Assembly (NCBI GenBank): GCA_017551865.1
Contig: JAFZKB010000030.1
Location: forward strand, 1-64,000
DNA length: 64,000 nucleotides
Reading direction: 5' to 3'
Source: Clostridiales bacterium
GTDB lineage: Bacteria; Bacillota; Clostridia; Saccharofermentanales; Saccharofermentanaceae
Positions 15,161 through 23,499 of the stretch are shown piece after piece (position 1 is the stretch's first letter; each line of letters opens with the position of its first letter). The position numbers were made by a program, and so were the translations under genes. The notes beneath the pieces were generated by a model. That model was not told the origin of the DNA. It was given only the letters and a program-made list of their open reading frames with translations, and made no database searches.

Positions 15161-15544
15161 TCAATATATTCCTGCCTTATTCGTATAAAGGATCATCTGC
15201 AGGATCAGTCCGAAGATAACCAGCAGGGTATCCGCAATATAGAGCCACTTTATGATTTTACCGAACCTGTATTCTCTTCTATGCGAACGGACTTTTGCCA
15301 TGAGGACCCACGAAAGGATGTAGGAGACAAACATCAGGATAGTCGGAAATGTCACCACATTGGCGCTTATCGAAGTTTGAAAGCGAAACTTGAACATGAT
15401 AAACCCGTATGTTAAGAAGAATATGGCAACAGGCACCGCATATCTCAGGACAAGCGAAGCTATGCAGACCTTTCTGGCCTTACTTTCAGTATATTCGCTG
15501 TCGTCCATGCCGTAAGCATCGCTGTCGAAATAAGACTTTTCCAT
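15161..15544 (-). CDS. Small membrane protein, three TM helices
   Basis: About 127 residues. After ~25 polar residues rich in Asp/Tyr come three hydrophobic helices (VCIASLVLRYAVPVAIFFLT, VTFPTILMFVSYILSWVL, ADTLLVIFGLILQMILY) with a basic cytoplasmic loop KVRSHRREYRFGK. No family recognised. It is the first gene after the repeated terminator-promoter module at 15607-15649. Confidence 0.55.
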   Translation of the reverse strand: MEKSYFDSDAYGMDDSEYTESKARKVCIASLVLRYAVPVAIFFLTYGFIMFKFRFQTSISANVVTFPTILMFVSYILSWVLMAKVRSHRREYRFGKIIKWLYIADTLLVIFGLILQMILYTNKAGIY

Positions 15545-15606
15545 ATGCACTCTAAAGAAAACAAAATTATCAGAAATATCGTTCCACGGGTCTCCCCATA
15601 CAATCG

Positions 15607-15649
15607 ATTATAGCATAGAAAAGCAGCCCGGAGAGTCTCCGGACTGCTT
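15607..15649 (-). repeat. Repeated terminator-promoter module, copy 1
   Basis: On the minus strand a 14 bp stem AAGCAGTCCGGAGA / TCTCCGGGCTGCTT (15621-15649, one U-G pair) is followed by TTCTATGC and the extended -10 box TGCTATAATCG (15607-15612). It would terminate the gene ending at 15661 and start transcription of the next. About 45 bases match the copy at 22498-22540 with only a few changes, more than two independent terminators would be expected to share. Confidence 0.7.
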
Positions 15650-15660
15650 ATTCGAAGAGG

Positions 15661-16146
15661 TCAATAAGTTCTTTTCTTCCACATCTTGAAACCGGCTAAA
15701 ATGACAAGCCCGAGGCATGTTGCAACAGTTCCGGAGACCAATAAAGGAAGGGCACCATTGGTCGGAGCATTATGCTCTATACAATACTCGGACAAATTAG
15801 ACGAATCGTAATATATCTTAACGAATTCACCCATTTTATATGCATACTTCGTCTTGCCCGATGTAAGCAAAGACCCATTGAAGACATTCCAGTCTGTAGG
15901 CTTGACGGTTGCAACATATTCTCTATCCGAAATATTAAGTGAGTTTTCTTCAAATTCAACATTGATCACTTCGCCATACATTTCGGAATCAAGATTTTTG
16001 GTTGCCTGTTTGTATTTTGCGTAATCGACGCCGCCAAGGATCATCATAAAAGGGCCTATTATGAGACAAAGAACAATCCAGTATATTGGATTCATGATAA
16101 GTTTCCACGCATATATTCTGGGAAACGCAGTAAACCACTTAGACAT
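15661..16146 (-). CDS. Membrane protein, DUF3592-like
   Basis: About 161 residues: TM helix near residues 22-43 (YWIVLCLIIGPFMMILGG), a beta-rich extracytoplasmic middle (GEVINVEFEENS, REYVATVKPTDWNVF, GEFVKIYYDSSNLSEY) and a C-terminal helix (LPLLVSGTVATCLGLVIL) with basic end. The layout resembles DUF3592 proteins. The start at 16146 follows GTGAGGTGTAT. Confidence 0.6.
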   Translation of the reverse strand: MSKWFTAFPRIYAWKLIMNPIYWIVLCLIIGPFMMILGGVDYAKYKQATKNLDSEMYGEVINVEFEENSLNISDREYVATVKPTDWNVFNGSLLTSGKTKYAYKMGEFVKIYYDSSNLSEYCIEHNAPTNGALPLLVSGTVATCLGLVILAGFKMWKKRTY

Positions 16147-16287
16147 ATACACCTCACGCTGCTGAACACATATTTTGCACTAATTGGCAGATCACGCCTA
16201 TATATTCTCATAGCTGGTTGCAAATTTACACTGGATTATTTAGGGTTTAGCAAGTATTAATCCGCCGGCTTGTTCTTTTTCGGTATC

Positions 16288-17286
16288 CTAATACATCTCT
16301 TCACGTATTCTTCTCATCCTCGACCACACATTATCTCCGTAGTTACTGAGCAAAACAGTTATCATTCCATTATTAGGGTTATATTCGGAGATAGCGCTTA
16401 TTCCATCGTCACAGCCCTGCATATACACATAGTCCTGCCCTTTGGGATTTTCAATGATCCAGACGCCAAAACCATAATATCCTTCTTCCGGGTCTTCTCC
16501 GTCCCCGCTTTGTTTGGAAAACATTTGATTTACCATTTGCTCGGAAAGTAGTGTATGCCCGATCAGTCCGTTCCAGAACTTCACAATATCCCCTACTGTT
16601 ACGAACGCACCTCCGTCACCGGTACCCTTTGCCCCGACAGAGTAAATATTCGTACGGTAATCATCCGTATCAGGGCAGTAGATATAACTGTTTGCACATT
16701 TTGCAGGGAGTTTGTCAAACGAATAATACCCTGTACTGCACATGCCGCATTTATCGAAAACATTCTGTTTAAGATAAACATCAAAATCCACTCCTGTAAC
16801 CTTTTCTATAATCAGCGCGAGCAATACGTATCCCGAATTGTTGTACTGAAACTTCTCTCCCTTTTCATACATCATCGGCTTATCAGTAAACAGGGGAAGC
16901 ATATCCATGTTATGCCTGATTCTGTAATTGGGATATTCGCTCCACAATGCTTCATAATCATCCATCACCGATTCATCAAAATAATCCGGGACACCTGAGG
17001 TGTGATTCAAAAGCTGTCTCACAGTAACGCCACGATCAATGTCTTTCAGATCAAAATCCAGGATCGCCCCAATCGTATCTTCGAATCTCAGTTTTTCAGC
17101 TTCGATCAGCTGAAGGATGCCCACGGCTACAAAAGTCTTGCCCATGGAAGCGGATGCGAATCTTGTATCCATAGTATTAGGGATCTCGTTTGCCAAATCC
17201 GCGAATCCGCCGCTGTAACACAGTAAAACGTCTTTATCTTTAACAATGTAAGCATTGCCTCTGAACTCTTTATCCATAGATATCAT
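16288..17286 (-). CDS. Serine hydrolase of the class C beta-lactamase / esterase family
   Basis: About 332 residues. Motif S-x-x-K is in TRFASASMGKTFVAVG (nucleophilic Ser and Lys), the Y-x-N motif is KFQYNNSGYVLLALI, and a TSGVPDY loop follows LLNHTSG. Family members are penicillin-recognising enzymes, D-aminopeptidases or esterases. No signal peptide is visible, so it is probably cytoplasmic, which argues against a secreted beta-lactamase. The start is uncertain (ATG 17286 or 17277); neither has a strong ribosome binding site, and both abut the methyltransferase remnant. Confidence 0.8.
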   Translation of the reverse strand: MISMDKEFRGNAYIVKDKDVLLCYSGGFADLANEIPNTMDTRFASASMGKTFVAVGILQLIEAEKLRFEDTIGAILDFDLKDIDRGVTVRQLLNHTSGVPDYFDESVMDDYEALWSEYPNYRIRHNMDMLPLFTDKPMMYEKGEKFQYNNSGYVLLALIIEKVTGVDFDVYLKQNVFDKCGMCSTGYYSFDKLPAKCANSYIYCPDTDDYRTNIYSVGAKGTGDGGAFVTVGDIVKFWNGLIGHTLLSEQMVNQMFSKQSGDGEDPEEGYYGFGVWIIENPKGQDYVYMQGCDDGISAISEYNPNNGMITVLLSNYGDNVWSRMRRIREEMY

Positions 17287-17287
17287 C

Positions 17288-17544
17288 TCACTTTTTCTCA
17301 AACACCATCAACTTGCCACGTTCCAGGCTGTCGAAAGTGACCCCGCCTTTTTGCTGATAGTAAGGATGGAATCGACAGCATACACTTTGCACTTCTGACC
17401 AAAAGCATATGCCGCAGAAAAAGAATAGTTTCCGTCACCACATCCATAATCCAGGATCACCGGATCACTGACTTGGAGGATCGAAGAAAAGATACTCGCG
17501 CCTTTCGTCTTCTCCCAGGTATTTACTTCATCAAAAATACTCAT
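17288..17544 (-). pseudogene. Class I SAM methyltransferase with internal deletion
   Basis: From the ATG at 17544 (GAGGAGAAACAT upstream) the frame gives MSIFDEVNTWEKTKG and DYGCGDGNYSFSAAYAFG, the N-terminus and SAM-binding motif I. After about 60 residues it breaks. In another frame the sequence goes on as YYQQKGGVTFDSLERGKLM and ends FEKK at 17288, a typical C-terminal strand of this family. About 100 or more central residues are missing. The product of the main frame is only ~78 residues and should be inactive. Confidence 0.7.
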
Positions 17545-17554
17545 ATGTTTCTCC

Positions 17555-18556
17555 TCAGATGATTTGAATGTCATTGATCAGACAATTTGCCTTGTCCTCA
17601 ATGTCTTCGAAATCTAGTTTCTCGCCTCCTCTGGCCGCGCATTCGAACTCATCTACGACATTCTCGATCAGGACCATATCGACAAAGAAAGGAAGCTGCA
17701 AAAGGAGTTCTTCGGAAACATCCGTCTCGCTTTTGTACCCATCGAGGACCGTATCGAAGTAGTGCTTCCAATACGCCTTCTTATCCTCTTTTTTTCGGAT
17801 AAAGCGGCACCATCCTTCGCCATGGAGCCAGAGATTGGCAAGATCAAACATGTACCAGCAATACATTGAGTTATCAAAGTCAAACACCGTAATATCCCCG
17901 GTACTGAAGTCTATGTGATAGTTCCCGTCACTGAAATCGAAATGAATAAGTCCGTAATCTTCTTTCTCACGCGGCAGTTCAGAGAACTTATCCAGTCTGC
18001 GAAAGATGGCCTGTTTCAGCTTAGAATACTCATCCGGTATCAGCCGATCGATATACTCTCTGTTATACTTGTCGGAATAATCTATTCTTCGATGGGAAGG
18101 CTCGTACTGTTTGGAAAGGCGATGGATCGCGCCAAGTGCTTTTCCCGTGTTATAAAAATATTCTTCGATCGGCACCCCTTCCCGATAACGGTACTGATTC
18201 TCATAAAGAAGTTTTCCCTTGGCATACTCAAAAAGGCTGATGAAAACCTTCTTTCCGGACGTATTCACTGTCTCCAGAAGTTTCCCACTGATGGAAGGGA
18301 TCACATCTGCAACCGGCGCACCATTCTGTGCCAGATAGCGGATGAATTCTACCTCGGCCAGGAAGGCCTCCTCGCTTCGATCCTCCAGCGAAGCGAGACG
18401 AAGAACATATTTATCCTCGCCCTTTTTTACTATAAAGACAAGATTACGTCCGCCCTCATGTCCCGGAACCATGTCGAAAACACAAGGCGGCTGAAAATAA
18501 AGTTGAAGTGCTGTATCAAGAATATCTGCGGAAACCACTCCTTTCGGTTCAATCAA
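17555..18556 (-). CDS. Phosphotransferase enzyme family protein (APH/choline kinase-like)
   Basis: 333 residues with the aminoglycoside-phosphotransferase fold. The N-lobe has NLVFIVKKGEDKYVLRLA (beta-hairpin and Lys), the catalytic loop is LIHFDFSDGNYHIDF (H-x-D-x4-N) and the metal-binding motif is ITVFDFDNSMYCWYMFDLAN. Substrates in this family range from antibiotics to choline and homoserine. The only start near the promoter is a TTG at 18556, 14 bases from the TATAAT box and without a ribosome binding site ahead; AAAGGAG lies at codons 4-6. Translation may be leaderless or start later. Confidence 0.8.
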   Translation of the reverse strand: MIEPKGVVSADILDTALQLYFQPPCVFDMVPGHEGGRNLVFIVKKGEDKYVLRLASLEDRSEEAFLAEVEFIRYLAQNGAPVADVIPSISGKLLETVNTSGKKVFISLFEYAKGKLLYENQYRYREGVPIEEYFYNTGKALGAIHRLSKQYEPSHRRIDYSDKYNREYIDRLIPDEYSKLKQAIFRRLDKFSELPREKEDYGLIHFDFSDGNYHIDFSTGDITVFDFDNSMYCWYMFDLANLWLHGEGWCRFIRKKEDKKAYWKHYFDTVLDGYKSETDVSEELLLQLPFFVDMVLIENVVDEFECAARGGEKLDFEDIEDKANCLINDIQII

Positions 18557-18569
18557 GTTGTTTTTCTTG

Positions 18570-18578
18570 ATTATACCA
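18570..18578 (-). promoter_or_regulatory. Extended -10 box TGGTATAATC
   Basis: Minus strand GATGGTATAATCAAG. It is placed 14 bases before the putative TTG start of the phosphotransferase gene, leaving a leader of only a few bases. Confidence 0.5.
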
Positions 18579-18665
18579 TCGGCTGGAGCTTTTACGTGAT
18601 ACCGTTAATATAATGCCGGAAGCCCAAACACAGAATAGCAGACATTACACCACTTCATTTAATGG

Positions 18666-19718
18666 TCACACCGCTTGTTCTTCTATCCACGCACGAAGCA
18701 CTTCGTCGTTTCCGTTTTTCATAACAAAATCGACAGCGTCTTTTTTCTTCAAGATCTTCTTAATCAAGTCAGGGTCCAGCGAATTCAGAAGTTCGATAAG
18801 ACTGACCTGTGATCTCTTTCTGATGTCTTTAAGGAGTCTCGTATCTTTACGTTTGCGCTCGGCTTCACTTTTCGGATATCCCTGTCCGAATGGTTCACTG
18901 AAGAGTTTTTCGATTGTTTTTTCAAGGTTCTCTTCTCCCTGCCAGGTATACTCTTCCCCGAGCGGAACGGATACACAGTTACCGTCATTGATCTGTGCGA
19001 AAAGATAAGCATCCTGAGGTGTCGGAATATATCCGCAGAGCACACCCGGCATGTTATTACACGAAAGCATCATGCCTTGACCGGATGAGCATCCGGTAAC
19101 CACAAGATCAACCGCTCCGCTTCCGAGAAGAATACCGATAAGGATAGATATCTCAATGTAACTATAGTTCTCTTTTTCATCCGGAAAGCACCCGAAATTG
19201 ATCACATCTGCATACGATGCATACTTTTTCACCGTCTCATAAAGAAGCGAATTTTTCCCTGCCTGTGAATCGGCCTGGATCACTCCGATCCGCATCGGGA
19301 CAGAGCGCATGTTTTTCTCCTTCTCATAGAAAGCGCGCACGAACATTTGAAACTCTTCTTCACTTTCGCACGCTTTTCTGCACTGCTCCTTTTTTTCAGC
19401 AGAACGCTCAAATGTATCTTTCACTTTTTCGCATTCAAAAGCACCGCACTCTTTACACCAGCTCATGCCGTGTTCTTTCGTACATGGAAGCAGCATGAAA
19501 CTGCACGTCGGACGGCAGCCGCATCCGGTACAGCGGATCTCATCATTACTTACCACATGATCCCGCCATCCGGCACGATACCAGAACTCCGCAGTCGCAT
19601 GAAGCTCTTCGTCCGTTTTCGCCAGATATCTCGGACACACCGCGCAGTCATCCCCGCAGACCGAGTAAACCGGCTTCGTTTTTCTCAACTCTTCAAATCG
19701 ATCGATATACCACTTCAT
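18666..19718 (-). CDS. DUF3795-type Cys-rich domain fused to an RpiB/LacAB-like isomerase domain
   Basis: 350 residues. The N-terminal ~110 residues are Cys-rich in the DUF3795 manner (CGDDCAVCPRYLA, CTGCGCRPTCSFMLLPC, CKECGAFECEK). From residue ~142 the protein matches RpiB/LacA-type sugar-phosphate isomerases: MRIGVIQADSQAGKN, YSYIEISILIGILLGSGA, VVTGCSSGQGMMLSCNNMPG and DAYLFAQINDGNCVSVPLG. The Cys of the GCG/SGxGM loop, catalytic in many RpiB enzymes, is present. A ~60-residue Lys-rich helical tail ends the protein. I know of no established role for this combination. Its ribosome binding site overlaps the end of the QueG-like gene. Confidence 0.75.
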   Translation of the reverse strand: MKWYIDRFEELRKTKPVYSVCGDDCAVCPRYLAKTDEELHATAEFWYRAGWRDHVVSNDEIRCTGCGCRPTCSFMLLPCTKEHGMSWCKECGAFECEKVKDTFERSAEKKEQCRKACESEEEFQMFVRAFYEKEKNMRSVPMRIGVIQADSQAGKNSLLYETVKKYASYADVINFGCFPDEKENYSYIEISILIGILLGSGAVDLVVTGCSSGQGMMLSCNNMPGVLCGYIPTPQDAYLFAQINDGNCVSVPLGEEYTWQGEENLEKTIEKLFSEPFGQGYPKSEAERKRKDTRLLKDIRKRSQVSLIELLNSLDPDLIKKILKKKDAVDFVMKNGNDEVLRAWIEEQAV

Positions 19719-19724
19719 GATCGT

Positions 19725-20389
19725 TCACTCTCCTCTTCCGAACGGACAGGCAGTCAGACATAATCCGCACGCACTTTTCCTGCCAAGCTTTTTGATAAAG
19801 CACTTCTCATCTTATTACACTTGTGATAGTCGATCAATTCGTCACGGGAGATGCCCTTGGACCATTTACGGTTCTTGAGCGCCTTACAGGGGCAGGCATC
19901 AATACACTTCGTACAGTCATCCGGACAGCGGCTCTCTGTTATCTCTTCACCATACTCAAAAGTGTCATCGATGAGTATCGCCGCAAGTCTTATTCTCGGA
20001 CCATATTCCTCGGTAATGATAACATCGTTTTTGCCAAACCAACCCATACCGGCATGAACCGCCGCACGTTTAAATGAAAATAGAGCCCGAAGTTCCGTCT
20101 CATTTTGCTGGGCCATTGGCGGGATCCAATACTTTATTCCTTGCTCCTCAAGAATGCCCGCGATCTTAGGAAGCAGCTCTTCTTCGACATTTCTCGCATC
20201 AATGATACCCTTGTCGAACAGTTCTTCCGTATATTCCTCCATCGTGAGCTGCCCACCAAAAGGAATCGCAATGATCATGGCAGACTTATACTCCTCACCG
20301 TATTCGCTATAAGATATATCCGTAAATCCAAATAGCACCTGAGGATAATCAGACATCAGCTTTCTTATCTTGTTTTCCGTTAAGCCCAC
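19725..20389 (-). pseudogene. Epoxyqueuosine reductase-like 4Fe-4S protein with single-base frameshift
   Basis: From a GTG start at 20389 (AAGGAG upstream) the frame covers ~190 residues like the QueG-related family: LLPKIAGILEEQGIKYWIPP, AVHAGMGWFGKNDVIITEEYG, CPDDCTKCIDACPCKAL (first 4Fe-4S motif) and LIDYHKCNKMR. It then shifts and would stop at 19754. In another frame the expected end follows: KCFIKKLGRKSACGLC and LTACPFGRGE, which restores the second cluster, to a stop at 19725. Loss of one base near 19805 explains this. Without the tail the second cluster cannot form fully. Confidence 0.8.
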
Positions 20390-21048
20390 TCAAAATTCTC
20401 CTTACCGGCACCAAGCTCAAAGTGATGCTTTACGATTCCCTTGTCAATGCCGGACATAGGTCCGCTCTTATATGTCAGATCAACCTTATTGCCTTCACCT
20501 GTGATAGTGAATGCCTGTTTATTCAGCGCCGTCGGTGCAAGAAGTGCAGCCTCAACGCCATTTTCAAACCACTCCGGTGCTTCGCCCTTATAACTGCTGA
20601 CCTGCTCCTTAGCCTTGCTCTTATGCGGGACTCCCTGTGTCTTGCCGTGACCTACTGCGATAATGCTGACGATCTTTTTACCGCTGACAAATCCTTCCAC
20701 ATATTTTCTGCTAAAAGTCCCGGCCATCCACCACGTATTAAGGCCATTCATCTGCGCAAAAAGACAAAGGTCGGATCCGGCATAACCGAGAATTTCATCT
20801 ATGCCGTCCCGGTCATTTGCGGCCAGAACAAAATAGGAATTCACCCCTTCTCCACCCAGGACCACTTTGCCGAAAAAGTTCACCGGTGTCTTCTCGCTCT
20901 CGATCAAAGCAATGGAAAGGTCATATTGTTTGTTCAATTCATCTACTCTTGATTTCAGAATGCTCTTCTCAGCATCAGATAAAGGGGTTCCGTCGAGTTT
21001 TCTAACGGTGTGTCTTGCCTTCATGGCCTGTTTCATTTGTTCAGTCAT
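20380..21048 (-). CDS. Nitroreductase-family flavoprotein
   Basis: 222 residues of the NAD(P)H-dependent nitroreductase superfamily, of the variant with two pseudo-repeats. Visible parts are MKARHTVRKLDGTPLSD (N-terminal FMN-phosphate binding Arg region), GYAGSDLCLFAQMNGLNTWW, SIIAVGHGKTQGVPHKSK and EAALLAPTALNKQAFT. It likely reduces nitro compounds, quinones or enones with bound FMN. The start has AAGGAG seven bases upstream. Its end overlaps the QueG-like gene by ten bases. Confidence 0.85.
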   Translation of the reverse strand: MTEQMKQAMKARHTVRKLDGTPLSDAEKSILKSRVDELNKQYDLSIALIESEKTPVNFFGKVVLGGEGVNSYFVLAANDRDGIDEILGYAGSDLCLFAQMNGLNTWWMAGTFSRKYVEGFVSGKKIVSIIAVGHGKTQGVPHKSKAKEQVSSYKGEAPEWFENGVEAALLAPTALNKQAFTITGEGNKVDLTYKSGPMSGIDKGIVKHHFELGAGKENFEWA

Positions 21049-21084
21049 TTTGTACTCCTTAATATGTGTTTTTCTAATATTCCA

Positions 21085-22443
21085 TTACTCGGCTGTTTCT
21101 TTTGTAAGATTCTTAAGCCATATGTATTTATTGTATCGCCATCTGATGAATGGAACCTTCACAATTTCATCCAGGCACATGACTACATAAACAACAATGA
21201 CCGGAAGGTGCAGAACAAAGCAGGCGACAAGAGCCAGCGGGATCGCAAAGCACCAGGTCGCAATCAATACACTTAATCCATCATACATTGAATCTCCGCC
21301 CGCCGGAAAAACTCCGCAGGTAATAATGGTATTGTATGCGAAGGCCACCATATAAAAAGCAAGGAAAATAAGCATCTGTACAAGGTATTGCTTCGCCTGT
21401 GGTTCCAGCACATAGAAAAAGTAAACAAGCGGGCCTGCAATGCAGATCAGAAGTACATTTATCAGTCCTGAATGCAATGACACTTTCCAGCTCATCGCGC
21501 CATACTTTTTCGCCTTATCCAGTTCATTTCGTCCGAGGAGCTGCCCGATCATGATACTGATACCGGTAGAAAGGCCATGTGTTAGCCCCTGTATCAGCTG
21601 CTGAGCAACCGTAGCTACAGATGCCGCTGCTGTGGCATCTGTACCGAGATGTCCCAGGAAAAACGAATGCATTGGTATGCTGAGTCCCCATGCAAGAGAG
21701 GATAGCATCATACCTGGAATGATCTTCCAGAGTTTTCGCTCATATACCTTGGAAAAATAAAGCAGTGTATCTTTTCCAAGCCGGATCTTTTCATTTCTCT
21801 GTGCCCAAATCACACACCAGATCAGGGCAATGAATTCTACAGCGATCGTTGAATAAGCGGAGCCGTTTGCTCCTAAAGCAGGAATCTTGCCAAAGCCGTA
21901 GATCAGGAAGAAGTCAGCTGTCATGTCCACGGTTACGGTAACAACGGAGATCCATACGCTCAGCTTCGCATGTCCCGAAATCTTCATGATCATCAGAAAA
22001 CACCGAAGTACAGCCGTGAAAATATAGGAAAAGCATACGATCCTTAAGTAATCTGCGCCGATCCGGATCAGCTCCTGTTCATTCGTAAATATTCCTATAA
22101 GCTGCTCTGCGAAAAAATATGCACCTACCGTGAAGATGACCCCGATGACAAAGGCATATCGAATGGCTATTCCCAGATATCTTTTTGCATTGAGAAAATC
22201 TTTCTTGCCCCAGTATTGGGATATCAGGACACTTGCTGAAACAATTGCAATAGCATAAAAAAGAGACATTACAAAAGCAATCTGATTGGCAAGCGATACT
22301 GCTGCGATAGCCTCCTGAGTCAATCGCCCAAGCATAAGTGCATCCGATGCCCCGACGAGAGACGTAAGGAGATTCTGCAGCGCCAACGGAACTGCCAGAC
22401 TCATAAGCTGTTTATTGAATTCTTTTCTTTCCAAGCTATTCAT
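21085..22443 (-). CDS. MATE-family multidrug efflux transporter
   Basis: 452 residues with about twelve hydrophobic helices. The opening KQLMSLAVPLALQNLLTSLVGASDALMLGRL and the mid-protein repeat GLSIPMHSFFLGHLGTDATAAASVA plus QQLIQGLTHGLSTG are characteristic of MatE proteins of the DinF/NorM type. It exports cationic drugs or metabolites in exchange for Na+ or H+. It follows the second copy of the terminator-promoter module, which gives it its own promoter 55 bp upstream. Confidence 0.9.
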   Translation of the reverse strand: MNSLERKEFNKQLMSLAVPLALQNLLTSLVGASDALMLGRLTQEAIAAVSLANQIAFVMSLFYAIAIVSASVLISQYWGKKDFLNAKRYLGIAIRYAFVIGVIFTVGAYFFAEQLIGIFTNEQELIRIGADYLRIVCFSYIFTAVLRCFLMIMKISGHAKLSVWISVVTVTVDMTADFFLIYGFGKIPALGANGSAYSTIAVEFIALIWCVIWAQRNEKIRLGKDTLLYFSKVYERKLWKIIPGMMLSSLAWGLSIPMHSFFLGHLGTDATAAASVATVAQQLIQGLTHGLSTGISIMIGQLLGRNELDKAKKYGAMSWKVSLHSGLINVLLICIAGPLVYFFYVLEPQAKQYLVQMLIFLAFYMVAFAYNTIITCGVFPAGGDSMYDGLSVLIATWCFAIPLALVACFVLHLPVIVVYVVMCLDEIVKVPFIRWRYNKYIWLKNLTKETAE

Positions 22444-22497
22444 CTATCCCCCTGCCTCACTAGTGAATTCGCCATTTTTGTTTTTTCATCAGAAACG

Positions 22498-22540
22498 ATT
22501 ATAGCATAGAAAAACAGCCCGGAGAGCCTCCGGACTGTTT
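22498..22540 (-). repeat. Repeated terminator-promoter module, copy 2
   Basis: Minus strand stem AAACAGTCCGGAG / CTCCGGGCTGTTT (22512-22540), then TTTCTATGC and TGCTATAATCG (22498-22503). It differs from copy 1 at only a handful of positions, and two changes in the stem are compensatory (GC to AT at the base of the stem). It stands between the 22-codon frame at 22555 and the MATE gene. Confidence 0.7.
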
Positions 22541-22554
22541 CTCAAGCAAATCTC

Positions 22555-22623
22555 TTATAGCGGTATCAGCTTAGTGAATACCTTGATGAGTTTTGTCACT
22601 CTTTGCTTATTTCTATCATCCAT
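22555..22623 (-). CDS. 22-residue basic amphipathic peptide
   Basis: Two bases after the stop of the nitrilase-like gene an ATG opens a 22-codon frame: MDDRNKQRVTKLIKVFTKL then IPL. AAAGG lies eight bases upstream, overlapping the end of the previous gene. The peptide has an acidic first turn, then a Lys/Arg face against Val, Leu, Ile and Phe, so it could form an amphipathic helix. It ends 15 bases before the terminator module. It might be a short membrane-active or regulatory peptide, or a gene fragment; nothing confirms expression. Confidence 0.3.
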   Translation of the reverse strand: MDDRNKQRVTKLIKVFTKLIPL

Positions 22624-22625
22624 AT

Positions 22626-23471
22626 TTAAAGCCTTTCGGATAGGATCTTATACTTTTCAGGATGTCTGTATCTGTCTCCCATAACATCACGTGACCTGTG
22701 ACGTCTTAATTGATCGATATCAAGTTCTGCAATATACACGCCTGCATCACCGGGTGCCTCGAAAACACACATATCCCTTACCCCTGGCTCTTCCGGCAGC
22801 CATGGAACACCATCAAAAAGTACAGAATGTCCATTGCAATCAGGATGTCCCTTCGGGTAATTACAGGTTGCGACAGCGACCATATTCTCATAAGCTCTCG
22901 TTCTTAAAGCAGCCAGACGGTTGATCTCGAGAGGACATGCGTTTGGCTGAAGGATCAGTTCTGCGCCCTTCAGCATCAGGATCCTCGCACTTTCAGGGAA
23001 CTCCCTGTCAAAACAGATCATGGAACCGATCTTGATAGAACCTCTTCCAAAATCAAGTTCAGCCACGTAAAAATCCTCGCCTCCATCAAGAACAGCTTCA
23101 TCAGCAAACGCACAGGTATGGACTTTTGAATAGTGCAGGATCTCTTTTCCGGTGCGGTCAAAGAAGATCACGGAATTCAGCGGTTTCCTGCAGGTCTCCG
23201 CCTTTTCTAGAAATGTAATACCTATAGCCATCTCAAGTTTTTCCGCAAGGCTTTTGAAAGATTCGATAAAATGGCTTTCTTTACTTATTGCAAGGCGATT
23301 TAGTTCATCTTCATCGGCCGGAAGATAATATCCGTCGCTCCACATTTCAGGAAAAAGAGCTATATCCGCCCCTTTCTCCTTTGCTTCTTCACAAGCTCTT
23401 ACACCGATATTCAGCTGCTCTTCAAGTGTTTTTCCGGAGATCAACTGAAGAAATGAAATTTTTACATTCAT
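22626..23471 (-). CDS. Carbon-nitrogen hydrolase (nitrilase superfamily)
   Basis: 281 residues with the Glu-Lys-Cys triad: ALFPEMWSDGYY (Glu), LHYSKVHTC (Lys) and GSMICFDREFPESARIL (Cys). It hydrolyses an amide or nitrile bond in a small molecule; candidates are omega-amidase or N-carbamoyl-type amidases. The ATG at 23471 has AAGGTG six bases upstream, better than the GTG three codons earlier. Cytoplasmic. It sits in the array of small-molecule-modifying enzymes. Confidence 0.85.
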   Translation of the reverse strand: MNVKISFLQLISGKTLEEQLNIGVRACEEAKEKGADIALFPEMWSDGYYLPADEDELNRLAISKESHFIESFKSLAEKLEMAIGITFLEKAETCRKPLNSVIFFDRTGKEILHYSKVHTCAFADEAVLDGGEDFYVAELDFGRGSIKIGSMICFDREFPESARILMLKGAELILQPNACPLEINRLAALRTRAYENMVAVATCNYPKGHPDCNGHSVLFDGVPWLPEEPGVRDMCVFEAPGDAGVYIAELDIDQLRRHRSRDVMGDRYRHPEKYKILSERL

Positions 23472-23499
23472 ATGGTTCACCTTTTTTCGATCAATATTC

